Positions 8,590 through 17,384 of a stretch of DNA of 64,000 nt are shown piece after piece (within the stretch, counting starts at the first letter, position 1; each line of letters starts with the position of its first letter). A model generated the notes under the pieces. That model ran no database searches, had not been told where the DNA came from, and saw only the letters and a list, made by a program, of their open reading frames with translations. Origin of the DNA: Peribacillus alkalitolerans (lineage in GTDB: Bacteria > Bacillota > Bacilli > Bacillales > DSM-1321). The stretch covers positions 124,001-188,000 of the forward strand of contig NZ_JAAGVZ010000006.1 of NCBI RefSeq assembly GCF_010882125.1, given 5' to 3'. The position numbers and the translations under genes were made by a program.

Positions 8590-8609
8590 TATATAGGGAG
8601 GAAATTACG

Positions 8610-9818
8610 ATGGAACAAGGAAAGATTGTATTAGCTTATTCAGGAGGATTAGATACCTCCGTAGCGATAAAATGGTTGCAGGAACAAGGATATGAGGTTA
8701 TTGCATGTTGTTTGGATGTCGGGGAAGGAAAAGATTTGGAGTTCATAAAAAATAAAGCATTGTTAGTTGGTGCGAGTAAGTCCTATGTGATTGATGCAAA
8801 AGAGGAATATGCTCAGGACTTCGCCCTTGTTGCCATGCAGGCTCATACCTTATATGAAGGGAAATATCCTTTAGTATCTGCATTATCACGTCCATTGATT
8901 GCAAAAAAACTAGTTGAAATTGCAGAGTTAGAAGGTGCTGTAGCAGTAGCACACGGATGTACAGGTAAAGGGAATGATCAAGTACGTTTTGAGGTTTCCA
9001 TTCAAGCACTAAATCCTAATTTGAAGGTGATCGCTCCTGTCCGTGAGTGGAGCTGGTCACGTGAAGAGGAAATTCAATATGCATTGGAAAAAGAGATTCC
9101 AATTCCAATTAATTTAGATAGTCCATTTTCCATCGATCAAAACCTTTGGGGTAGAAGCAATGAGTGTGGTATTTTAGAGGATCCTTGGGCTGCCCCACCA
9201 GAAGAGGCATACGAACTGACAGTTAGCTTGGAAGAGGCACCTGATACACCGGATATGGTGGAAATTGATTTTGTAGAGGGTGTTCCGGTATCCCTAAATG
9301 GTGTTTCCTATTCTCTAGCAAATTTGATTCTGGAGTTGAATAAAATTGCTGGGAAACACGGTGTTGGACGTATTGACCATGTTGAGAATCGTTTGGTCGG
9401 CATCAAATCCCGTGAAGTATATGAGTGTCCAGGTGCCATTACATTAATTAAGGCTCATAAAGAATTAGAAGATATTACTCTAGTAAAAGAAGTTGCACAT
9501 TTTAAGCCAAATATCGAGAAAAAACTGACAGAGTTGATCTACGAGGGGCTTTGGTTCTCGCCGTTAAAGGATGCACTGATGGGCTTTTTGAAAGAAACTC
9601 AAAAAACGGTTAATGGTACTGTCCGAGTTAAATTATTCAAGGGTCATGCAATCATTGAAGGACGTAAATCCGAGAATTCTTTATATGATGAGAAGTTAGC
9701 GACATACACATCTGATGATGAATTTGATCATACAGCAGCTGTAGGCTTCATTTCCTTATGGGGTCTTCCAACAAAGGTGAACAGCATTGTTAACAGTAAG
9801 AAGAAGGTGGGCGTGTGA
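8610..9818 (+). CDS. argG: Argininosuccinate synthase ArgG
   Basis: 402 aa. ArgG joins citrulline and aspartate using ATP, the penultimate step to arginine. The PP-loop motif AYSGGLDTS lies at residues 9-17; [13 protein letters not shown] near residue 116 and the IDQNLWGRS block near 176 are substrate-binding signatures; YECPGA near 272 is also conserved. The ATG at 8610 is preceded by GGGAGG. argH overlaps the end by four bases (GTGA), so the pair is one translationally coupled operon, and the operator upstream points to arginine repression. Confidence 0.98.
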   Translation: MEQGKIVLAYSGGLDTSVAIKWLQEQGYEVIACCLDVGEGKDLEFIKNKALLVGASKSYVIDAKEEYAQDFALVAMQAHTLYEGKYPLVSALSRPLIAKKLVEIAELEGAVAVAHGCTGKGNDQVRFEVSIQALNPNLKVIAPVREWSWSREEEIQYALEKEIPIPINLDSPFSIDQNLWGRSNECGILEDPWAAPPEEAYELTVSLEEAPDTPDMVEIDFVEGVPVSLNGVSYSLANLILELNKIAGKHGVGRIDHVENRLVGIKSREVYECPGAITLIKAHKELEDITLVKEVAHFKPNIEKKLTELIYEGLWFSPLKDALMGFLKETQKTVNGTVRVKLFKGHAIIEGRKSENSLYDEKLATYTSDDEFDHTAAVGFISLWGLPTKVNSIVNSKKKVGV

Positions 9819-11188
9819 AAAAGTTATGGGGTGGAAGATTTACGAAATCCGCTGAGCAATGGGTAGATGAATTCGGAGCTTCCATCTCCTTTGATCAGGA
9901 GCTTGTGATGGAGGATATTCAAGGCAGTCTCGCCCACGTAAACATGCTTGGAAAATGTGGAATCTTACCACAAGGGGATGCCGAGCTAATTACAAAAGGC
10001 TTACAAACCTTACAGGAAAAAGCAGAGGCTGGTGAACTCCAGTTTTCGACCAAAATGGAAGATATCCATTTGAATTTAGAAAGCTTCCTGATAGATGAGA
10101 TAGGACCTGTCGGAGGAAAACTTCATACAGGAAGAAGCCGTAATGATCAAGTGGCTACTGATATGCATCTATATTTAAGAAATCAGACACATGATGTAAT
10201 TGAGTTAATTGAGGAATTACAACAGTCACTTATCGAACAAGCTGAGCAACATATTGAGACGATTGTTCCAGGATATACTCATTTACAACGCGCTCAACCT
10301 ATTTCTTTTGCCCATCATCTCATGGCTTACTTTTGGATGTTAGAGCGGGATAAACAGCGTTTTACAGAATGTTTGAAACGGATCAATGTTTCTCCTCTAG
10401 GAGCCGGTGCATTGGCTGGTACTACTTTTCCGATCGATCGTGTATATTCAGCAGAATTACTAGGATTCGAAGGAATCTATGAAAATAGCTTAGACGCTGT
10501 AAGTGATCGTGATTTTATTGTTGAATTCCTAAGTCATTCTTCCATTCTATTCATGCACCTTTCACGATTAAGCGAAGAAATCATTCTATGGTCGAGCCAG
10601 GAATTCCAGTTCATTGAATTGGATGACGCCTTCTCGACAGGATCCAGTATCATGCCTCAAAAGAAAAATCCTGACATGGCAGAATTGATACGAGGTAAAA
10701 CAGGACGTGTATATGGTAATCTGTTTGGATTGCTTACGGTCTTAAAAGGCTTGCCTCTTGCCTATAACAAAGACATGCAAGAGGACAAGGAAGGCATGTT
10801 TGATACTGTAAAGACGGTCATTGGTTCATTGAAGATTTTCACAGGTATGATTTCTACCATGAAAGTGAATACAGCAGTCATGGAAAAGGCTACAAAATCC
10901 GATTTCTCTAATGCTACTGAACTTGCAGATTATCTAGCTAATAAGGGATTACCATTTAGGGAAGCACATGAAGTGGTAGGAAAACTAGTATTGACATGCA
11001 TTCAACAAGGTTGCTTTTTAGCTGATTTGAGCCTGGTAGAATATAAGATTGCTTCGGAATTGTTTGAGGAAAATATTTTTGAGGCACTTCAGCCATATAA
11101 GGCTGTTGAACGTCGGAACAGTGCTGGCGGAACAGGCTTTTCACAAGTCCGGATTGCAATTGAAAAGGCGAAAAAATTAATAAAATAA
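9815..11188 (+). CDS. argH: Argininosuccinate lyase ArgH
   Basis: 457 aa, starting at a GTG that overlaps the argG stop. ArgH splits argininosuccinate into arginine and fumarate. Fumarase/aspartase superfamily features are all present: N-terminal [20 protein letters not shown] near residue 106, [11 protein letters not shown] near 153, and the flexible signature loop [12 protein letters not shown] near 280-291 that carries the catalytic Ser. The length matches the family. It is the last gene of the operon; the terminator that follows also serves the convergent usp gene. Confidence 0.98.
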   Translation: MKKLWGGRFTKSAEQWVDEFGASISFDQELVMEDIQGSLAHVNMLGKCGILPQGDAELITKGLQTLQEKAEAGELQFSTKMEDIHLNLESFLIDEIGPVGGKLHTGRSRNDQVATDMHLYLRNQTHDVIELIEELQQSLIEQAEQHIETIVPGYTHLQRAQPISFAHHLMAYFWMLERDKQRFTECLKRINVSPLGAGALAGTTFPIDRVYSAELLGFEGIYENSLDAVSDRDFIVEFLSHSSILFMHLSRLSEEIILWSSQEFQFIELDDAFSTGSSIMPQKKNPDMAELIRGKTGRVYGNLFGLLTVLKGLPLAYNKDMQEDKEGMFDTVKTVIGSLKIFTGMISTMKVNTAVMEKATKSDFSNATELADYLANKGLPFREAHEVVGKLVLTCIQQGCFLADLSLVEYKIASELFEENIFEALQPYKAVERRNSAGGTGFSQVRIAIEKAKKLIK

Positions 11189-11197
11189 GATAAAAAT

Positions 11198-11240
11198 AGG
11201 AAGAAAGGGGCGATTTCAAATGAAATTGCCCCTTCTTCCT
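11198..11240. terminator. Bidirectional terminator between argH and the usp gene
   Basis: AGGAAG and AGGGGC pair with GCCCCT and CTTCCT in a long hairpin lying between two convergent genes. Confidence 0.85.
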
Positions 11241-11242
11241 AC

Positions 11243-11689
11243 TTATTTTTCATCAGTTCGAACAATGAGTATGTCACAAGAAGCATAACGGCTGATGTGC
11301 TCTGAAACGCTACCGATGAAGAATCGTTCCACCGCATTTAAGCCTGTGGCTCCACAAATGATTAAATCAATTTCATATTTTTTTGCTATGTCTTTTGGAA
11401 TTTTAATTTTTGGAGAGCCGTAATCGATCACTATGGTGACATTATTTAATCCAGCAGCTTTGGCTTCCGTTTGATACCTTTCAAGTATATCCTTTGCATA
11501 GGCTTCAGAACGAAGGGCAACTTCTTGATCATATGACTCGAATGTTACGAAATTACGGGTATCAATGACATGGGCGATTACGAGAGCTGCATCATTCCGC
11601 TTAGAAATTTGTACTGCTTTTTTAAATGCCCACTCCGCTTCTTTTGATCCATCCACTGCTACAAGAATGTTTTGATAATTTAGTTCCAT
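11243..11689 (-). CDS. Universal stress protein, UspA family
   Basis: 148 aa. I use the ATG at 11689, which has AAGGAGGAGAGAAG upstream, rather than a longer in-frame ATG at 11749 without such a site. The sequence opens NILVAVDGSKEAEWAFKKA, the first strand and the VAVDGS turn of the Usp fold, and ends with the ATP-binding type motif GATGLNAVERFFIGSVSE (G-2x-G-9x-G-S), so it is probably an ATP-binding Usp. These proteins help survival under stress and starvation; the precise role of this paralogue is unknown. It converges on argH. Confidence 0.92.
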   Translation of the reverse strand: MELNYQNILVAVDGSKEAEWAFKKAVQISKRNDAALVIAHVIDTRNFVTFESYDQEVALRSEAYAKDILERYQTEAKAAGLNNVTIVIDYGSPKIKIPKDIAKKYEIDLIICGATGLNAVERFFIGSVSEHISRYASCDILIVRTDEK

Positions 11690-11789
11690 AACTTCTCTCC
11701 TCCTTTTAACATTATTATACAGTATCCTACTCTGTATAATTGTTTCCAAATTACGAACAATACTGAAGTAATAGGAAGGAGGGATACAT

Positions 11790-11993
11790 ATGGAAAAGAA
11801 GCAACCTGCTCAATTTATTTATGATGATTCAGCACAAGGTGAAACCATCCAACAAATTTCTGAATCTTATACAAGTGGTGAAGTAGCAGAGCAAAATGCA
11901 ACTAACCAGGAAAATCAAGTAAGTCAAGAGGGTTTAGGGAATCAAGAAAGTCAAGTTAGTCAATCAAGTCAATCCAATATATTCGAAGGCTAA
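11790..11993 (+). CDS. Small Gln/Ser/Asn-rich protein, unknown
   Basis: 67 aa, divergent from the usp gene, with a good GGAAGGAGG ribosome-binding site and its own terminator, so it is a real transcription unit. The N-terminal half (KKQPAQFIYDDSAQGETIQQ) is mixed; the C-terminal half is nearly all Gln, Ser, Asn, Glu and Gly and contains a loose repeat, NQENQVSQ then NQESQVSQ. There is no Cys, Trp, signal peptide or membrane segment. The composition recalls small hydrophilic spore proteins, but the SASP signatures are absent. I do not assign a function. Confidence 0.65.
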   Translation: MEKKQPAQFIYDDSAQGETIQQISESYTSGEVAEQNATNQENQVSQEGLGNQESQVSQSSQSNIFEG

Positions 11994-12006
11994 CAATGGG
12001 AAAAGG

Positions 12007-12043
12007 AAAAGTAAACTTCTTATCGGAGGTTTACTTTTTTATT
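12007..12043 (+). terminator. Terminator of the 67-aa gene
   Basis: AAAAGTAAACTTC, loop TTATCG, GAGGTTTACTTTTTT. Confidence 0.85.
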
Positions 12044-12221
12044 TTATAAAAGTATTTATTTACGATTATCCAAATACGAACCTAATAAAGAATAGTGAGA
12101 GCATCAAACAGTAAGCATTTAATTTTGAATAAAGGGTAGTTTAACCAAACTAAAAATTAAAGCTATGTATTTACAACGTAACAATGTTCTGTTACATTAT
12201 AAGTGGGAGGAGGGAATCAAA

Positions 12222-12848
12222 ATGAGTGAAGAGGAAATTTCAAAAAAAGAATTACTTGAATTGACAGGTATTTCCTACGGCCAGTTATATAGATGGAAAC
12301 GAAAGAATTTAATCCCAGAGGATTGGTTTATCAGAAAATCCGCCTTTACTGGGCAAGAAACCTTTTTTCCTAAAGATAAAATTTTAGAAAGAATTGAGAA
12401 AATCCAACAAATGAAGGAGAATGTCTCACTCGATCAATTGGCGGATATGTTTTCATCGAATCTAGACAGTCTTACTTATCATCAGGATGATGCTTTGGAA
12501 CGTAACATTGTTTCGAATGTAGCTGCAAATCTATTTAGTAACCTATTTAAGAGTACAGAATGGAACTTCCTACAACTATTACACGTTTTTATAGTTGATA
12601 AAGGTCTACAATCAGGAGATTTACATATAAATGACGCGGAAATGGTTTTACAAGTCTTGAAGCAATATGGTGAAGAACTACTGACAGAGGCTTCAACAAT
12701 AGTGGTAACAAGGAAAATGGGGGTTTCTTCATGCTTTCTTCTTATCAAGCAGGAGAGTTATTTGATGGACATTGACACAAAACTGGTTTGGGAATCTAAA
12801 ATAATGGATCGCATCGAGCAGTTAAAGATGATTTGTTTAGAAGGATAG
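12222..12848 (+). CDS. yhbD: YhbD-like DUF4004 protein, MerR-like N-terminus
   Basis: 208 aa. The ATG at 12222 follows GGGAGGAGGG; the longer in-frame start at 12165 lacks one. Residues 7-30 (KKELLELTGISYGQLYRWKR) form a MerR-type winged-helix start, followed by KNLIPEDWFIRK and TFFP, so DNA binding is likely. The rest is helical and has no effector motif I recognise. It heads a three-gene operon with two bactofilins, the same order as yhbD-yhbE-yhbF of B. subtilis, which suggests it regulates or accompanies them. Spacing to the next gene is 12 bases. Confidence 0.85.
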   Translation: MSEEEISKKELLELTGISYGQLYRWKRKNLIPEDWFIRKSAFTGQETFFPKDKILERIEKIQQMKENVSLDQLADMFSSNLDSLTYHQDDALERNIVSNVAANLFSNLFKSTEWNFLQLLHVFIVDKGLQSGDLHINDAEMVLQVLKQYGEELLTEASTIVVTRKMGVSSCFLLIKQESYLMDIDTKLVWESKIMDRIEQLKMICLEG

Positions 12849-12860
12849 GGGGAGGAACTT

Positions 12861-13574
12861 TTGGAAAATAAGGGAGAAATTTTAATAAATGGATTTGGTT
12901 CTTCTAATGGGGGGACTGTTCACCGTGTAACCATAAATGGAAAAGGGACAATTAATGGAAATGTGGAAAGTCAAATTTTTGAAAGTAATGGTAAAGCTAC
13001 CTTACACGGAAACTTGATTTCAGAGAAGACAATTGTTAGTGGATTTGCAAAGATCAACGGAAATATTGGGGGTAAAGAACTTAGGGTAGATGGTATTGCT
13101 ACGATTTCTGGAAAGGTGAATTGTGAGAATTTCGTTGTTTCAGGAAAAGCCAATATAGGTTCAAGCGTAAAAGTAGAAGAAATAAAGATTCAAGGAAAGA
13201 TTAATGTTGATGGGGATTGTGAAAGCGAGACTTACTTATCTGAAGGAAATTTTTATATTGATGGACTGCTTTCAGCCGATACTGTGGATATTTCACTACT
13301 AGGTCATTGCCAAGCAAGAGAGGTTGGTGGCCAAACCATAACGGTGCGTAAGGGGGCATCAGGGTTTGGATTGTTTGTAAATACCTTCCTAACAAATGTT
13401 TTTGAAACGGAATTAGTTGAGGGTGACACAATCGATTTAGATTTTACAAAGGCAAAAATGGTTCGAGGAAATGATGTGGTCATTGGTCAGGATTGTGAAA
13501 TCGACCGTGTTGAATACAGACAAACAGTACGATTACATGAAAATGCTAAAGTTAAAGAATGTATTCAGGTATAG
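12861..13574 (+). CDS. bacE: Bactofilin-family protein (BacE/YhbE-like)
   Basis: 237 aa from a TTG start with GGGGGAGG upstream. The protein is built of repeating beta-helix turns of the form GxxxINGxV / ISGKV (for example ITINGKGTINGNV near residues 23-36 and GIATISGKVNCENF near 75-88), the hallmark of polymer-forming bactofilins. In B. subtilis the YhbE/YhbF pair (BacE, BacF) forms membrane-linked assemblies needed for normal flagellar motility. There is no membrane segment, so attachment would be peripheral. It is co-transcribed with the upstream yhbD and the downstream paralogue. Confidence 0.87.
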   Translation: MENKGEILINGFGSSNGGTVHRVTINGKGTINGNVESQIFESNGKATLHGNLISEKTIVSGFAKINGNIGGKELRVDGIATISGKVNCENFVVSGKANIGSSVKVEEIKIQGKINVDGDCESETYLSEGNFYIDGLLSADTVDISLLGHCQAREVGGQTITVRKGASGFGLFVNTFLTNVFETELVEGDTIDLDFTKAKMVRGNDVVIGQDCEIDRVEYRQTVRLHENAKVKECIQV

Positions 13575-13598
13575 GGGAAATAAGGGGGAGAGAACAGG

Positions 13599-14309
13599 AT
13601 GAGTGGACAGCGAAATTTAACGATTAATGGATCTGGTGTCTATTCAGGTGGGAGTTATAAAAAAATTCGCATTGCTGGGGAAGGAACAATCTCTTCGGAT
13701 GTTGAATGCTCAGAGTTTAATATCTTTGGAACTGGAAAAGTGGTAGGAGTACTTCATAGTAATAATATTAATGTACTCGGAGAGTCTGAAATCGAAGGTA
13801 AAATCTCTTCGGACGATATTAAAGTCTTTGGGACTCTTGTAGGAAAGGACAGAGCCGAAGCCAAAAGGCTGAATGTTTGGGGTTCAGCTGAATTTTATCA
13901 AAACGTACATTGTGAAATAGTCGATGTGAAAGGGAGTCTCTCAATCAAGAATAACCTCGAGGCGGAGAAGTGTACAGTGAAGGGAATTCTTAAAGTAGAT
14001 GGTCTTTTGAATGCAGATATCATAGATATTCAAATAAATCATGCTTCAGGTACCGCAAAAGAGATTGGTGGCGAGATGATCACGATTAAAAAGGCGTTCA
14101 AGCTAATCCCATTTTTCAAAAGTACAAGGGATTTCACTGCTGAAACCATTGAAGGTGATACCATCCACCTTGAAAATACAATAGCAGATATTGTTAGAGG
14201 AAAGAAAATAGTCATTGGAGAAGGATGCAGGATCGGGCTTGTCGAATATGAAGAATCATTTGAACAACATCCCAGTGCCACTATCGGAAATGTTATTAAA
14301 TTAGTTTAA
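13599..14309 (+). CDS. bacF: Bactofilin-family protein (BacF/YhbF-like)
   Basis: 236 aa, a diverged paralogue of the preceding gene with almost the same length and architecture: N-terminal LTINGSGVYSGGSYKKIRI, a run of beta-helix turns (GTISSDVECSEF, GESEIEGKISSDD), then a C-terminal EGDTIHLENTIADIVRG block that matches EGDTIDLDFTKAKMVRG of BacE. The ATG at 13599 has GGGGGAGAG upstream. The pair probably co-polymerises, which is inference from the gene pairing and from B. subtilis. A terminator lies 165 bases downstream. Confidence 0.87.
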   Translation: MSGQRNLTINGSGVYSGGSYKKIRIAGEGTISSDVECSEFNIFGTGKVVGVLHSNNINVLGESEIEGKISSDDIKVFGTLVGKDRAEAKRLNVWGSAEFYQNVHCEIVDVKGSLSIKNNLEAEKCTVKGILKVDGLLNADIIDIQINHASGTAKEIGGEMITIKKAFKLIPFFKSTRDFTAETIEGDTIHLENTIADIVRGKKIVIGEGCRIGLVEYEESFEQHPSATIGNVIKLV

Positions 14310-14473
14310 ATCACAGAGAGAAGTCGCTCTTGTCGTTACCGAATTTAAATAAAATTTTCCAGTCAGAAGAATACAGATAAAACCAGGTGATTTTCCGCTT
14401 GGTATTACTAGGTACAGATTAAACTTAAGCTGTGCACCTGCTTTATATAATTAAATATTCCTCTCGACAATCC

Positions 14474-14510
14474 AAAAAGATCCTCCATTAGAGAAGGATC
14501 TTTTTTTCTT
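14474..14510 (+). terminator. Terminator downstream of the bactofilin operon
   Basis: AAAAAGATCCT, ten-base loop, AGGATCTTTTTTT. The A run on the left arm could also stop transcription coming from the convergent peptidase gene. Confidence 0.85.
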
Positions 14511-14582
14511 CCAAAGAAAATCGGTCACAATGATTGCAGATAGTGGAATTACAAGGCTGATTCACCACCTGTATCCAACCTA

Positions 14583-15680
14583 TTATCTGATGATTTGTAA
14601 TTCTTTTGGATAGTGTGTAAGAATTTCACAACCATCTTTAGTAACTAGGACATCATCTTCAATTCTTACTCCCGCTACAGATGGGACATAAATTCCTGGT
14701 TCAATGGTAAAGACCATGCCTTCTTTCAATACAAGGCCATTCGTTTCAGTCATGGAAGGATACTCGTGCACGCTGATTCCCAATCCATGCCCTAAACGGT
14801 GAGGGAAATACTCTCCGTATCCTGCTTCACGAATGATGTTTCTAGCAGTCAAATCAATCTCTGCAGCAGTTTTTCCAGGCTTAGTCGCAGCTACTGCAGC
14901 TAATTCAGCTTTAAGAACGGTATTGTAAATTTCGTGCTGCTTCTCGCTAATATCATGGAATGCTACCGTCCTTGTAATATCAGAGCAATACCCGTTGTAT
15001 ACCACACCTAAATCAAACAGCACTAAATCTCCTTTTTGGATTTTTGTTTGACCTGGAGTACCGTGTGGAGATGCTGCATTGGCGCCAGTTAATACCATAG
15101 TGGAAAACGCCATTTGATTGACGCCTTTTTTCTTTAATTCGAATTCAATGGCAGCCAAAATATCCATTTCGGTCTTGCCTTCTTTGATTTCAGACACCCC
15201 TACTTCAATAGCGAAGTCTGCAAGCTTACAAGCCTCACGAATCAGCTTCATTTCATCTTCACTCTTTACCATTCGAAGCTCTCGTAACACTTCTTCTACA
15301 GGGAATAAATTAGGAGCTGAGAAAGTAGCTTGTAATTTTTCATACCGTTCCACATTCATATGCTCTTTTTCAATGGCGGCTTGACGTATTGTCAACGCAC
15401 GCTTTTTGACTGCGGCTTGTATGAATTCCCATGGATCTTCAATATCCGTATATCCGATGATTTCCTCTTGCCATCCTGCATGTCTTGCTTCTTCAATCTC
15501 CATTTTCGGGCAAATGAGAATCGATTCACCTTCCTGGAAAGTCATTAATCCAAGGAGTCTTTCATGTGGATTGCTGTGGAAGCCGCTTAAATAAAATACA
15601 TTATCTGTAGATGTCACAAACGCAACATCAATTTCTTTTTCTTTCAACCAATTTTGTAGCTTTAATTTTTTATCCATCAT
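14583..15680 (-). CDS. M24 family Xaa-Pro aminopeptidase/dipeptidase
   Basis: 365 aa. It has an N-terminal creatinase-like domain (about 1-130, with VTSTDNVFYLSGF) and a C-terminal pita-bread metalloprotease domain. The five metal ligands are in place: Asp in FDLGVVYNGY, Asp in CSDITRT, His in HRLGHGLGISVHE, Glu in TIEPGIY and Glu in RIEDDVLV. It releases N-terminal residues before proline or splits Xaa-Pro dipeptides, and belongs with B. subtilis YqhT (PapA) and YkvY (PapB); I cannot say which is closer. GGAGG lies seven bases before the first of two adjacent ATG codons. Confidence 0.93.
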   Translation of the reverse strand: MMDKKLKLQNWLKEKEIDVAFVTSTDNVFYLSGFHSNPHERLLGLMTFQEGESILICPKMEIEEARHAGWQEEIIGYTDIEDPWEFIQAAVKKRALTIRQAAIEKEHMNVERYEKLQATFSAPNLFPVEEVLRELRMVKSEDEMKLIREACKLADFAIEVGVSEIKEGKTEMDILAAIEFELKKKGVNQMAFSTMVLTGANAASPHGTPGQTKIQKGDLVLFDLGVVYNGYCSDITRTVAFHDISEKQHEIYNTVLKAELAAVAATKPGKTAAEIDLTARNIIREAGYGEYFPHRLGHGLGISVHEYPSMTETNGLVLKEGMVFTIEPGIYVPSVAGVRIEDDVLVTKDGCEILTHYPKELQIIR

Positions 15681-15835
15681 TTCGCTACCTCCAATTATAT
15701 TCTATAACACGAGAGTAACAGTGAAGGTCTTTCTTTGCAATTATTTGTTGTCATTCTTTATAATGGTAAAAACAGAGAAACATCACCATTTGCACAATTT
15801 CTTATTAATATTGAAATTTAAAGGAGCTGAACCAT

Positions 15836-16519
15836 ATGAAGGTTTCATTTCATGGACATGCCATCATCCAAGTGGAAACAGAGAAGAAAACGATTTTGTT
15901 CGATCCATTTATTACTGGTAATGGTTTGACAGACTTAAAGTTAGATGAGGTAAAACCGGATGTGATTATACTAACTCATGGTCATGATGACCACGTAGGG
16001 GATACAGTTGAGTTAGCCAAAAAACATGGTTCACTTGTAATTGCTAATTATGAATTAGGTGAATTCCTACTAAATGAAGGAGTAGAAAACGTTCACACTA
16101 TGCATATTGGTGGTGCGCATACCTTCGAATGGGGAAAGGTGAAGCTAACACCAGCTCTTCATGGATCAGGATACCAAACTAAAGATGGACAAATGGTGTA
16201 TTGCGGAAACCCAGCTGGTGTTTTATTAACTATAAACAATAAGACTATCTATCATGCAGGGGATACGGGAGTGTTTTCTGATATGAAATTAATTGGAGAT
16301 CGTCATCCAGTTGACGTTGCTTTTGTGCCAATCGGGGATAATTATACAATGGGACCAGAGGATGCTGCCTTAGCAGTTGAATTCCTTAATCCGAAAACAG
16401 CTGTCCCGATTCACTATAATACTTTTCCTCCAATCAAACAGGACCCACAGCAATTTGTGGACATGTTAAAAACGGGAATTGGCAAAGTGATGAATCCTGG
16501 TGATGTTTTAGAATTATAA
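15836..16519 (+). CDS. ytkL: Metallo-beta-lactamase fold hydrolase YtkL (UPF0173)
   Basis: 227 aa. The fold motif [11 protein letters not shown] near residues 48-58 supplies the usual zinc ligands, with HGSG near 106, [11 protein letters not shown] near 142 and [13 protein letters not shown] near 199. UPF0173 proteins are cytoplasmic metal-dependent hydrolases of unknown natural substrate. The ATG at 15836 is preceded by AAAGGAGCTGAACC. The gene is divergent from the M24 peptidase and followed by a terminator. Confidence 0.93.
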   Translation: MKVSFHGHAIIQVETEKKTILFDPFITGNGLTDLKLDEVKPDVIILTHGHDDHVGDTVELAKKHGSLVIANYELGEFLLNEGVENVHTMHIGGAHTFEWGKVKLTPALHGSGYQTKDGQMVYCGNPAGVLLTINNKTIYHAGDTGVFSDMKLIGDRHPVDVAFVPIGDNYTMGPEDAALAVEFLNPKTAVPIHYNTFPPIKQDPQQFVDMLKTGIGKVMNPGDVLEL

Positions 16520-16558
16520 ACTGGAAGTCTGAAAGGATAAACCATATTTTGAATGTTC

Positions 16559-16596
16559 AAGAGATTGACTCTTTGTTTAGAGCAGTCTCTTTTTTG
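16559..16596 (+). terminator. Terminator of ytkL
   Basis: AGAGATTGACTCT and AGAGCAGTCTCT form a stem with an internal mismatch, followed by TTTTTT. Confidence 0.75.
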
Positions 16597-16640
16597 CTGA
16601 AAAGAGTAAAGCTACACTATTATTGGATAGATTACGTTTT

Positions 16641-16743
16641 GGTAATAAAAGTGAAATTTCGGTAAAAAATTCTTACATTTGGTAAAATGCCAAGTCCATT
16701 CGGTAAATTACCATGTCTAGCCGGTAAAATCCTTAAGTTTCTA
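16641..16743. repeat. Five degenerate direct repeats with a 20-21 bp period (GGTAAA core)
   Basis: GGTAA begins at 16641, 16661, 16681, 16702 and 16723, each followed by an A/T-rich spacer and usually preceded by TT or TC. Spacing is 20, 20, 21 and 21 bp, about two helical turns. The units are otherwise diverged, and the stretch has no open frame. Confidence 0.75.
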
Positions 16744-16820
16744 AAGATTTATCGAACAAGTTGTCAATATTATCATAGGCTTGCATAAGGTGTAGTAAGG
16801 TACAGGCATTCTTATTTTAG

Positions 16821-17048
16821 GGCTCGTTTTCGTAAACTTTGTTGCTTTTTTAGTTTAATAATTTTAAAAGTTTGAGTTGATTGTAGCGGAGGGTACTTGA
16901 CTCCTGCGGGAAATAGAGGGAAGTGGGAGACCCCACAGGCGGTATCGCCGAGGAGGCTCCCACCTTCCCCGCGGAAAGCAAGTGCCTGTAGCGGAAATCA
17001 ACGGGCAAACTAAATAGTATAAAAACAACAATCTATACAAAATGAGCC
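16821..17048 (+). repeat. MITE-like repeat copy R3
   Basis: The best example of the short form without the nested cassette. Ends GGCTCGTTTTCGTAAACTTTG and (reverse complement of the right end) GGCTCATTTTGTATAGATTG are imperfect inverted repeats of about 25 bp. Core: GAGTTGATTGTAGCGGAGGG...GCGGAAATCAAC. Its right end lies 25 bases before the start of the next gene. With the 20-21 bp array it fills the gap after ytkL. Confidence 0.87.
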
Positions 17049-17073
17049 TATTTTAATGAAGGAGTGGTTTTAT

Positions 17074-17310
17074 ATGAAACAACGCGCTTTACTATGTTTA
17101 CTCTTATGCGGTATGATGCTTTATTTTGCGATTCCCAGGATTGATATCATGGCTCAAGGTTCTTTTGGGATTTTTTCTAGTATGTGGCTTCTTCTCGCCT
17201 TCTTTGTAGTTGCTGGAAATCTATCAAGCTTGCTCTATTCTCCTCAAAAACGAAAAGCTGTTCAACAGGAAGAAAACATGACGAAAAAAAGAAGAATGTA
17301 TCAATCTTGA
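17074..17310 (+). CDS. Small two-helix membrane protein, unknown
   Basis: 78 aa from the ATG at 17074, which follows AAGGAGTGGTTTTAT; an in-frame ATG at 17056 lacks a ribosome-binding site. Two hydrophobic segments, about residues 4-19 (ALLCLLLCGMMLYFAI) and 30-52 (IFSSMWLLLAFFVVAG), are followed by a strongly basic tail (KRKAV...KKRRMYQS) that should remain in the cytoplasm. I do not recognise the family. It lies between a repeat element and ytoI; its ribosome-binding site begins only about 10 bases past the repeat. Confidence 0.65.
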   Translation: MKQRALLCLLLCGMMLYFAIPRIDIMAQGSFGIFSSMWLLLAFFVVAGNLSSLLYSPQKRKAVQQEENMTKKRRMYQS

Positions 17311-17384
17311 TGGTTACATTGTAAGCCTAAGCTTTTGCCCTTATAATATAGGAAAGAGATACCATATGTAGAGGGTGAAAAGCT

